NCBI GenBank assembly: GCA_024138025.1 | Contig: JAMXBD010000577.1 | Span: 62,001-126,000, forward strand | Source of the DNA: Combretum micranthum | Taxonomy: Eukaryota > Streptophyta > Magnoliopsida > Myrtales > Combretaceae | Length of the DNA: 64,000 nucleotides | Direction of reading: 5' to 3' | In this document: positions 1-10,900 of the stretch, in pieces | Numbering within the stretch: position 1 is the stretch's first letter | Layout of the letters: the number at the start of each line of letters is the position of its first letter | The notes under the pieces: model-generated | What the model was told of the DNA's origin: nothing | Databases searched by the model: none | The model's input: only the letters and a program-made list of their open reading frames with translations | Position numbers and translations under genes: made by a program

Positions 1-3000
1 GATGGAGGAATAAAAATGGTGAAATGCTCAATTTTCTTGGATTTTTGCCTAATCTTCTTCTCCCAAACTGGTGTCTAATTTCTCTATAGGATATTTTCTT
101 TCACATTAAACATTAAGACATTAAATGGGTATTGAAATATTTCTCAAGCCTTCTAGTTTTAGAAAAATATAAACTTTTGTCTTTATTATATACTAATTAG
201 ATCAAAAGTTGCAAATTTTGCAACATTGGGAGTTTTGAGCCACTGACCCCCACTATAATTGGGAGTGAAATACCAACATAGTAGTGTTGTTCATTGTGTG
301 AAGCGGAGTTCAATGCCCTTTTTGTTGTTAATCCTTGCTGATGTGTTTCAGTCCGGTCAAAATTTAGTGTTTTCTTTTGTTGTTTGTGTACCCATTATTC
401 AAGCAACACATAAAAGACATGATACACATGACTAGATTGTCGAGGAAGAAGACCCAAATACTTGATTAGCAAATTTAATTTAGGGGTTTCTTAGTATTAG
501 AATGAGCAACTTAAGATTATGGTCCCGCATAATGAATCTAAGGAATAAGGGTTCCAATGTAAAATTTGTGGCTTAAGGGTTCTTAACACCCCCCCTCTCA
601 TGTTGATTTTACATTATAGATGGTGCTAAGGAAGGCGACCCAAATACCTATATGGCAAATTTAATTTAAGGGTTTCGTAGTATCAGACTTGAACAACTTA
701 GGATTTTGGTCTTGTGCAGTGAATTTTCCATTTATTTTGGGGTAATTGTCATATTTGGTAGTTGAACTTTACTAAGTTTGTGCAATTAACTATCTAATAT
801 TTAAATGTGTTTATTAACAATCTAAACACTTTTTGAGTTCATTTATAATACATAGATGGGGGTAGTTAATTGTAAAAGGAGTGCATAGTTAATTGCAAAA
901 TTTGACAAAGTTTAGTTAGTTAATTGCAAAAATTGTAAAATTTTAGTAGTAAATTGACACTTATAAACTCAAGTAGTCAACTGGCAAAGTTTAGGTACTA
1001 GATGTGACAATCATCATGTATTTTTCCTTTGCATTGTATTGCGATTTTATGTATTTATTTCAATTTTAGATGTAGAAATGCAATTTTTAAGCTTTCAATC
1101 ACACATGTTGAATAGGAATTGGTTAAATGTCAAAATAGGAAGACTAAAGATAATGGACTTGATGGAGCTGTACTATGACCACAAAAAATTATATTGGGTG
1201 TTAAATCAATTAATTAAAAGTTTAGATAGTTAATTATAGTTTGAAAAAAAGGAATTCATATATAAATTTGATGTATCCCATTAAAATGTATATATGTAAG
1301 GTGATTGATGCTATGCTATGTATACAATCCTATGACTTTACTTATTGCAAAATATGGTATACTTTTTGTCACAAAGCTAAAAAAGAAAAGTAAATGCACA
1401 TGATAGCACAAAGTGTTAAAACTAATATATATATGTGTGTGTGTGTGTAGAAAGCACATATGCACAAAAAAGGAGTCAAAGTTGCTTTTTTTGGCCCAAC
1501 ATTTAGATGAAAATGCATGACTCCATGCTTTTGGGGCTCTATTTAGTAAGGAAAACACATTTGATATGATGTTTCTTTAAAACTCCTTTGGATTATAAAC
1601 ACCAGTTCGGTTTAAGGATTGATTAATAATTTCATTCAATAACATACCATAATTGACAAAAAATAACAATACAAATTATAGAGAAATTATCAAGGTCTTA
1701 AATTTAGAGGTCATCATGGTTCGATCAGGAAACAAAATTAAAATTGTAGGTTGGTCTAGGTCCTATGAATGGGCTCCAATTCCCGAGAACCATTATTTAA
1801 AGGAAAATAAAGAAACTGAAACATTTTAAATAATTTCAGGTAAAAAAAAAAAAAACTTTTAACTTGAAATAAAATTGAAACTAATAATGATTATCTTTAG
1901 CCCATTTTTATAAGATTTTTTGAACCTAAGAATAATTGTCTTAGCTAATTTGATAAAAGATTTTTCAAAGTTATGTATTATTACACATCTATTTTTAGTT
2001 GTAATATTAGAAAGTTAGATTGCAAAATATTTAAGATACAAACAAGTCCCATAAGATAAAAAAAAAGTTCCACCTTTTCATTTCAGTTAAAAGTTTATAA
2101 AAATCCAAGAATACATATTTTCAAGTGTATTTATTACTTAAGTTGTTAATAACAACACATATTAAATGTCATCAACAGGGAATTCATTTTCACTATTCGT
2201 GTGAAATAGTTTAAATATTTGTTTCTTAATTACATGTATTTTTATTTTGATTCTCTTTCTTTTTTTTTAGCGTAGAACCGCTTGGGCTTGCCTATTCGAT
2301 CAATTCTCAATCGATTCTTGAACTGGTGAGTCATGATCTAATGGCGATGCAATTTTAGATGGTTGAGCCAGACTTGGCAAGCCTTTAGTAGGTTTGGACC
2401 TGCTTAACTTATGCTGGTTCTCAGTTCAAGAATCGTTGATAGCAAGTTGACGTATACTTAAATTCAAAGTTATTGGGAAAAATGAGAATGAAAGAGGTTC
2501 TTATTATTTCCATAAGGTGAATAATCTAAAGTTTTACACTTCCAAAAATAAGATTTGACAAAATATTTTACATCTTCAAAATTTTATCCAGAATAGTAAG
2601 ATTGGAAATCAAAGAAAGGATTTTTCAAAAGAAGAAATGAATTTTTCATTTTTATATTTTTAATGAAAAATGGAGAAGATTGTGAAATATGTTTGGTTAT
2701 TATTTATTTAATTATTTTTTTCCAATTAGAGGATGGGATATATTAAAAAAAAAGGTCATATCTACCACAGAATCTTTACAATGTGTCTTAACAAATCATT
2801 ATCCCCTCTCGGTTTGTCTATCCTTATCTCTTTATTTTCAGCACGTCATTATTGTTATTGTTATATATCTTGTGTTTATTATACAATTTACTAATTTGTA
2901 ATTAATTAAAAAGAGGGGTAAAACAAGTGCTAAACTCAATCTACCCCTCTTGAGTGTCTGATAAATAAGCAACGATGATTCAAGTTGAATAAATTATATG

Positions 3001-3200
3001 CATTTGAAGCTTAAACCCTAGATGAAGCTAAACATAAAAATTAAAATAAATAGTGGGAGGGAAACTCCCTAGCCTTGGGCTTGCATGTTCTTATATGTGT
3101 TGTGGGAACATGGTGCGAAAGGAATCATGAGCTTTTTAATGTAGTGGATAAAGCAACTAATATGATAGTAGAATGGTGGCGGTAAATCTCATAAGGAAAA
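1..3200. other. AT-rich intergenic DNA
   Basis: No coding region is supported here. The short open frames have no recognisable domain or plant codon pattern. It holds a MITE (described separately), a (TA/TG) microsatellite near 1425-1449, and from about 1.7 to 2.46 kb a stretch of words (gaaccgcttgggc, cttgaactggtgag) like those in hAT-type noncoding elements seen again near 38.1, 43.85 and 60.1 kb. Confidence 0.6.
740..1015. mobile_element. MITE with long terminal inverted repeats
   Basis: The left end (about 740-790) and the reverse complement of the right end (about 970-1015) match over roughly 45 bases with mismatches; both run inward from a gaTNATTGTCA-like end into a 'GTAgtTGAACTTT' word. 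The interior is AT-rich and has no ORF. This is the layout of a Mutator-like MITE. The family resembles the elements at 33.9, 42.8 and 50.2 kb, which also carry 'tacttgaacttt' words in their arms. The target duplication is not clear. Confidence 0.5.
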
Positions 3201-3219
3201 CGATGAATAAAAAGAGAAT

Positions 3220-3640
3220 CGAATGTTAATGGATTCAACTGCCAAAGTCTTGGGTTAAGTTTAACCTCAATGGTACAGTTGGTAAAGGATAGCACAAAGT
3301 AGCTATTGAAGCATGCATAGAGATAGTAAAGGATAGATTGATTGTGGATTTTGCAAGATGATCGCATACGCTTCTTTGTTGGAAACAAGGTAATAAAGCA
3401 TTAAGGAAGTAGTAGAATTGATAAAAGAACAATAATTCACTAAAATTATCATCGAGTTAGACTCCTTCATGGTTGTCCGCTACATCTTGAAGAATGGTTA
3501 TGGTGTTTCTTCATCTCATTATTTCAGAATCATGTGTAAGGATAAAATCAAGAAGTTGCCAAATGTAATCATTAAAGCTGTTCCTTGTAAAGCTGATGTG
3601 GTTTTATATTACGTTGCAAAGGAATGACTATGTCCAGCAA
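3220..3640 (+). pseudogene. RNase H-like (retroelement) fragment, broken
   Basis: Read with several frame changes and stops, the + strand gives pieces resembling the plant RNase H-like (RVT_3) domain of LINE-type proteins. These are a W-x-K-F-N-L-x-G start near 3250-3275, an 'IELDS' acidic strand near 3450 followed by 'VVRYILKNGYG', and a 'KADVVLYYVAKE' end near 3590-3625 in the position of the usual N-K-x-A-D-x-L-A motif. The frames are interrupted repeatedly, so no protein is made. The assignment is by motif order only. Confidence 0.4.
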
Positions 3641-4080
3641 GGCAATTTGTTAGACAACTTAAATAGCTGCTTATTATATTTCAATAAACTCGATTTGGCA
3701 GATGATATTTTTATGGACTTAAACAATAATCATGAATGTAGTTTGAAAATTGTTGGTGATGGACTTAATATAAACGGTTGAATGTAATTCCCAGTTTTAT
3801 CCTTAACAAGTAGAAGTAATAAATAAAGTAATACACGTATTTGAAACATCGTCTCGACATGTAAATGAAGCTATAAGATTCTTAGAAGCTGGTACAATAA
3901 GTAATTAAAAAGTTGTTTAGGACTATCTTGCATCTCCTAAGTTCACTTATTGCATATTATTAAATATACTCCTACATAAGTTATTGCATGGTTATTGTTT
4001 GGTTATTTGATATGAAAATTGATATTTAATTTGATTTTCATGTGATTTCAAGGTTTAAAGTGTAATTGGACCTTAAAGAA

Positions 4081-4320
4081 AAGAGTCGGGTTTGTATCAT
4101 GAGCTTCAAAAGAGTGTTCTACATGAGCTTGTGCAAGAGATGTATAAGTTGATGCAGCTAAACATGACTTATATAAGACTTTGTGTAACAAGTTATGTGG
4201 GTCACAAAAGTTAAACACGACCTATATATGAGCTCGTGCAAGGGGCTGTGTGGTTTACAAAAGTTATACATGACCTATACACAGGCTCGTGTATTAGTTT
4301 TGTTGGTTTGGAAACATCAC
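4081..4320. repeat. 'cacgacc...gctcgtg' repeat text of gypsy-type LTR
   Basis: Imperfect repeats of about 60 bases contain words like 'acatgacctatacacaggctcgtgt'. The same text occurs near 39.44-39.72 kb and 62.98-63.17 kb. Such repeated (t)acacgacc/gctcgtg runs are typical of the transcribed part of some plant gypsy LTRs. No LTR ends can be drawn here; the DNA to about 4.7 kb is probably the rest of a decayed LTR. Confidence 0.4.
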
Positions 4321-5159
4321 ATTTGTGAAATCTCCTTTTATTCTTAATAAAAAAAAAAATGTTTCCAACGTACCAACATCCATCACTCTAACATCATTCC
4401 AAGCACATGTTTACACATTCCTGAAACAACAATAAATATATCAAATCAACACAAAAACCAATTATTTCCTCGTAATTCTTCTAGAATTTCCGAAAGTTTT
4501 TATCCTAAAGATTTCTCACAACATCCTTACAAGAATTTGTTGTTCGATTTATAAAATGCCACCATCAACACCTAAACGCCAGCATTTCATTGTCTATAAA
4601 CTTGTCTTGTCAAACAACATGAAAATAAAAGAAACACCGATTTACCGTAGAATTATGTTTGAGATTCTTCAAGAGTTGCGAATAATGGTTAGAAGATAGG
4701 GGAAGGAATTGCTGTAACACAAAAAGAAATAAATGACATTTGATATTTAAATATATTTCTCATTCAACATATCAGTTGTGATAAAATTACAACAATTTTA
4801 AAAGAATAAATTCTCCTCCAACCCTTCTATATGATTAAATTTATTAAGGTTATTTATATTGTAAATTGAAATTATTTTAAGAGAAGCAAAACAAAATAAA
4901 GCAAAATTTTCTTTCGTTCTATTACAATAGAAAGTTTATATGAACTTGATCCATTCATTCAAAAGACCTATAAGATATTAAAGAACAAAACACTTTATCC
5001 TTTAAACATCCATAATGTTAACTTTTATTAAAATAGTATTGATATCTACATGCAAGTTTTATGCTATGAATCTTTTCTCATATGATTGAGATTTAATGAG
5101 AAAAACAAAAAGAAAATTTTGAAAATGACAAGAAAACATTAAAAACACATTTCTAAAGG

Positions 5160-5443
5160 CCCCTCTACAGCACCTCTCTCTCGATTTTGTTTCCATACGT
5201 CTTCGTCTTCTTGGATCAAACCCTCGTCCTCTACCCTTCCTTCCCTCTTCCCTAAATCAAACCCTAACCCTAGCCCTAAAATCCTCTCAACCCAATTTCC
5301 CCCTTCTGTCCTTCCCCCCGGCGCGCCGCCCCCTCTCAATTTCTCCATACAAGAACCCCTAATCTCGAATCCTCGTTGAGATCCATCTCTCCTTCCGATT
5401 CCATTCATGCTCTAGGGGGAACAGACTAAATAAGCTCGTTCAG
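5160..5443 (+). other. 5' UTR exon and promoter-proximal region of the CID3/4-like gene
   Basis: A pyrimidine-rich, GC-richer block abruptly follows AT-rich DNA. It carries CT runs and CCCTAA words, has no conserved ORF, and ends in the splice donor CAG|GTCATT at 5443/5444. The next good acceptor in the right place is TTGCTAG at 7927, one base before the ATG. The transcription start is inferred at roughly 5150-5170. No convincing TATA box is seen, which fits a housekeeping gene. A further UTR exon inside the 2.5-kb intron cannot be excluded. Confidence 0.6.
5259..5267 (+). promoter_or_regulatory. telo-box AAACCCTAA
   Basis: An exact AAACCCTAA is followed by two more CCCTAA-type units (CCCTAGCCCTAAA to 5280) in the 5' UTR. 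Telo-boxes are known near the start sites of plant genes for translation and ribosome function. One here suits a poly(A)-binding-protein partner. Function is inferred from position only. Confidence 0.45.
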
Positions 5444-7928
5444 GTCATTATTTTACACTATCTCATCGTACATATCATCGATCACTTGTTTGATATTGAT
5501 TATTTTTCGTTTCATAGCTGAAGTTACTTGAAGCTAGGGTTTTGATGTTCTGTTTGGTGTCTTTGATTGCGTATTGATGGTGTAAATTGCTTCTAAGTGG
5601 GTAAATTGAGATAGTTTCTTACTTGGCTGCTTAATTAATGTAGTTTAAGTTGATGGATTTTGGGCGTCATGTTATGTATCTGTTGCTTTAAGCATGTGAA
5701 GTTAGGGTTTGTATCGTGATTGATTTTGCAGCCGAAATCACTTGAATTCGGGGCTTTTATAATTGATCGTGCGGGTATATGCAGAGATGGTGGCAGTTGA
5801 GTTGATCCTATACTATAGTATTTTGTGGATGTTATTGGTATCATTTTGAAGTGGAAGATGAAAAAATGGTCATAATGTGATTGTTTTGCGGTTTCAATCG
5901 GAAGCAACATTAGTTTACTAAGAAATAATTTCACTTGGAAGTAGCTTTAGGGTCAAATGTTGTGAGCAGTAGAATCGTTTTGTACAGCTGTTTGATATTT
6001 GGGTATGGCTTTTGAAGTAGATGCTAGAAGCTGTGGTTAGTAGCGTCAAAGTCTGGATTTTTCCCGAGAGGGAAATTTGCAAATTTAATTTTTAGGTGGT
6101 TTGGAACTTTAAGAAAAATGAATTTTTAATGAGGATTTTAATGTGCTTAGTTAAATTTAAGAACTTTTCAATGAGGGGTGGGTGGATGTTGGGGACTGCT
6201 GCAACTACGTATGACCTCTTCCCTCCCCTTGTGTACACCATTACTTCAAAGTCCCTAAATCAATGGAGGACTGGTACAATCTCTCATAAGGGTTTTACTT
6301 ACTTATAGCTATACATAAATCTCACAGACATTATGGCTTTTGAGTTTTGTTAGTGTCAATAAAAAATTGTCTCATATGCCAGAATAGCTGACTTTGTTGT
6401 GTACGTGGGTTGTAATGCTAATAATTGGGTGATAGGATTGGTCCTGTGGTTATCTCTTGAAGCCTCTTTGACAGAGAATCTTCCAGTCTCTTTATACTCA
6501 TATTTCTAATAATAACTCTGTCTATATATTTTAGTTGTGTGGATACTTATTTATACAAGATTATGATCCCTTAATTTTACTCAAAATAGATATGTACAAA
6601 TGTAACAATATCCTCTGATGCATAAATTTAAAAATAACAACATAAAGATACTTCTTCCTTAACATAAAGATACTCTTAACTGACGTTGTCCAGTGCTATT
6701 ATCCAGAATTATTTCCAGCCTTTAGCGCATTCTGGTGTTATATTTCATCTAGATGCATCTCTTTATTTAGCAATCTACTGCAAGTGAATAAATGTTCTTA
6801 CATAATGGTGACAACTGAGATTAATTAAATCCACTTATGGCACCTCTTATAATTGAAAATGGAACCTCTCAGATTTCATCATTTTCTCCACATTAGATGC
6901 TATTATATGTACTTAGTGGTTTAGATTATAAGGAGGATATAGCATCACAATGATGTCACAGGGTAGTTCAACAATCGAGATAATCGCAACTACTAATTAT
7001 AAAATTGATGTAATAAGGAAATAAAAAGAGGGTATCTGTATCGCTTATAATTTGTGTTCTTATTTTGGATTTGCCTGGTAATATTGTGGCTAAATGACTT
7101 TATGCAGATTAAGTTTATTGCTTATATGTGTTTTCCTAAAGAACTTTTGTTACTCCCATTTGGCCTTTTGGTCCAATCCATGCTTGTGCCTGTTATATGT
7201 AATCTACATTATTCAGTCACTCCTCTCAGGTACTTTGAGCTTGATATGATGCTTACTTGCAGGATGTTGTGAAGTGAGTTCATGCCTCTTTTATATTTTC
7301 TTGTGAATCTATGGGATAATATGTTTCAAAGTTGCATTTTGTTGCGATCATTGGTCATGAGAAGCATAATTTGTACCTCTGTGAGTGGTTTTGCTTTCAG
7401 TGTTTTATGATATGGAAATATGAATGTTCCAGCATAGATCTCGTTCCATTGCCTTTGAGTTCCTTCTTGGCAAAACACATGCGGCAAATTGTTTGTGTGC
7501 GCACGCGCACACGTGTTTGTTTTAATGAAAAGCATGACTTGTTTAAAATGTTATGATCCTGGATAATTAAAATTGAGCTCACATTACATTTGTTAATTAG
7601 GTAGACATCTTAGTCACTTAGATGTTCACAAAATGTGATGGAGATCTAAAATGAAAGGGAGAGGAAACATGTCGATGAAAAAGTAAAAGTTGTTTATAGC
7701 TTCTAGCTAAGTTTACTATTGTATAAATGTTAGCTGCCAATGTCTTCATGATTTCCAGCAACTCATGTGACATCATGCTTTATGATGTATAACAGGCATG
7801 CAATTGTTAATTTTCTTCTAGAATAATGGATTTATCATAGGCAGCTTGTATTTTCTTAGCTTTTGTGTCGGGTTTTTCAAAGGAAGCATTTATATTAACA
7901 GTGTGTAAACTTATTTGGTCTTGCTAGG

Positions 7929-10900
7929 ATGAATTCACAACAAGGTGTGCAGCACAGGTCTTCTGCTAACGGCTATGGTCGTCGCAGGGGTGATAAGGAT
8001 GGGGGATCTAGGCCGGACAACAGGGCAAAATCCAGAAAGTCGGCTAATTCCGGTGAATTTTTGACTTCATAATTTCTTAGTTTTGGGGTTGTCAGAGTAG
8101 GGCCCCTCTTTCTCCCCTGGCATCTGATTTTCTGATTGTTGTCATTGTAGGTTCCATTTCTGGCAACAAAGTTGGTGGTCCAACGCGTGATCGTTTAGTA
8201 TATTTATCTACATGTCTTATTGGACATAATGTAGAAGTCCAGGTGAAAAATGGATCTGTATACTCTGGAATATATCATGCAATGGATGTGGACAGAGAAT
8301 TTGGTAGGGTTTCCTAATTACTTAGGTGAAAACTTTTATTTTTATTTTTTTTTTTCTGCTGGATTGTGATCTCAAGCAGCCTTGTATTTTCTTCATTTTT
8401 TTTTTTTTTTTTTGGTGGTGTTTGTCTGGACTAATTTTTGTGGGTGATATTTTTGCCACCTGACAAGTTTGTTCTTCCAGGAGTAATCTTGAAGATGGCT
8501 CGCATGACAAAAGATGGGTCACTCCGCCAAGGGCAAAAAGCTAATGAGGAGACTCTTAGCAAGGCCTTTTCAGACACACTGATAATTCCTGCAAAAGAAC
8601 TTGTCAAGTTATAGCTAAGGTGCTTATAAGAGCTTATCATGTTCTTGGTTGTTGTTTCAAAATTTTTTTAATAATTAGTAATCATGTAAAAATGGTGTTT
8701 GTTGCTCTGCTATTGTTGGACTAGCAATTCCTTTTACCTAATCCATGATAATGTATTGCTGAAGATGATATTGTTCCTCCTCGTTTACTTGGTTGATTAA
8801 AAATAAATGTTTCTGTACTTCCCAAGCAATTACTGATTGTAGTTTAAATATATTGTAACAGGATGCTCTGTTACCTGGGATGGGTTGTCCAATGAGCTGT
8901 CTCAGAAGCCACAGGAAATTTTAATTGACTCACACATCTCTCAGTCTCGTCATGTTGATCTAGAGAGGGAGCTGGAGCCCTGGGTTCCTGATGAAGATAT
9001 TCCCCAATGTCCTGAACTGGAAAATATATTTGATAGTCCTTGGGAGAGGTTGGTGAAGAGCCTCCAAATCTATTCAATTAATTTTGCTATTAAGATTAAT
9101 CTTCTCTGAAAGATTATGTGCCTTTTATTATAGTATTTATAGCAGCTGTGTCGACTTATCACATGTTTTAAGATGTACAAAAGGATAAAAGATGAAGATG
9201 CTCTGTGTGCCTTCTTCCATTTTATCCTTAGAGAATTGAACTTGCATCAGTGTTCTTAGGACAAATGCCCTCATACTATCTTGTGTTACTCATTTTATAT
9301 AATCATGCATAATCTTATCTGATGGGCTGGATTGTTCACACATGGGTGCCACTGTGCCCATCTGTTTTAGGGGTCTCTATGTGCTTTTGGCTTGTGTCCT
9401 TGCTGTTGTTAAGTCTTTGTAAATTTCTCACATCAAAACTAATTTAATTACTTACCTTGGAGGGGGAGGGGGGAGAGAGCGCTAGTGCAAGTGAGAGTGC
9501 ATTAGCTATTTTTCCTTTGAGACTTTGTTCCAACTGGCAACTTTTATTGAACTCTCACATGTGCGGTCGTCTAGAAACAATGTTCAGGATGAAATTGAGT
9601 GACTGGATGGCCATTCAAATGAGAGTTGAGACCTTGAGAAACTCCAAATAGTTCCAATCAGCAACTTTTTACTGAACTCTGACATGTTACTGTTGTGGTC
9701 TTCATCTAGAAACATTGTTCAGGATGAAATTGGGTGACTAAATTGGCATTTCAAATGAGAGTAAGAGACCTTGAAAACCTTGAAATATATTTAATATATG
9801 GGGTTTTTGTTGGAAGTAATTTGGAAAATACTCTTGGTTTCAATCACGCCCTTGTGCTTGCTTTCTATTATTGCAACAATGTTGTTCTCCCCACCGAGAC
9901 CCCCCCCCCCCCTTCCCTCCCTCCCGCCCCGCCTCCTCCAAAGTTTGTGGTAATTATTCCTGCTTAATCATGTTCCAGTGCAACTCAGCTTCCTTGTATC
10001 AAGGTTGGGTTCCTTCACGGGACATGCATTAGCTTCCTAATATCTTCAAGGGAGTTGTTTGGAGTATTTAATTGGTCTTAAAAGTGAAGATTGATAGAGA
10101 ATAAAGTGTATCTTTCATACTCTTTGTCATTGGTGACATGCAAGAGAAGAGACTTTTCCTTTTGTCATTTGGGTTAATTGCTTTCCTTTATCATCATATT
10201 TTTCAGAAATGGAGAATAATTGAGTTTTTAATGTATATGTTATTTGTACTAACCCAAAAGGTCAGTAGATTGGTGGAGATAAGTAACTTATAATGGGGAT
10301 GGATTCAAGCATTTCCTGTCAGATGCTGTGGGCATTTTTGTTCAAACCCTCCTGATACAACTTTTGGATTTGTTTCTTGTTGTTTAGGGGGTGGGATCAA
10401 TTCGAGACAAATGAGGTGTTGTTTGGAGTGACGAGCACTTTCAGTGAGGACTTATACACAACAAAACTTGAAAGAGGGCCTCAAATGCGAGACCTAGAGA
10501 GAGAGGCTGCAAGAATTGCGAGGGAAATAGAGGGTGAAGACACAAGAGATCTTCATCTTGCTGAGGTTCGCTGATTGTTTTGGCATATAAATCTATGACT
10601 GTTCATATACTCACTACAAAAAATTTTAGAGTTTCATTTTCTCAAATGAATACAGGAAAGAGGCCTTCATCTTCATGACAATTTTGACGTTGATGAAGAA
10701 ACAAGATTTTCTTCTGTATATAGGGGTAGAGTGGCTGATGATAGTGGATATGAGGATGAAGAGGATATAGTTCTAGATTCACGTAATACAGAAACTTTTG
10801 GTGCTGAGTCTCATGTGCACGAGAGGCCTTTATCTGGTGTAAGTGCTGGTGGAATTGGTAGTGATGGGGTACAAGTGCTATCAAGCTCTTCATCCATGGT

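Noticed and set aside
5139..5408. 89-codon frame on the - strand over the 5' UTR exon
   Set aside because: Its Gly/Glu/Arg-rich composition is just the complement of a CT-rich leader.
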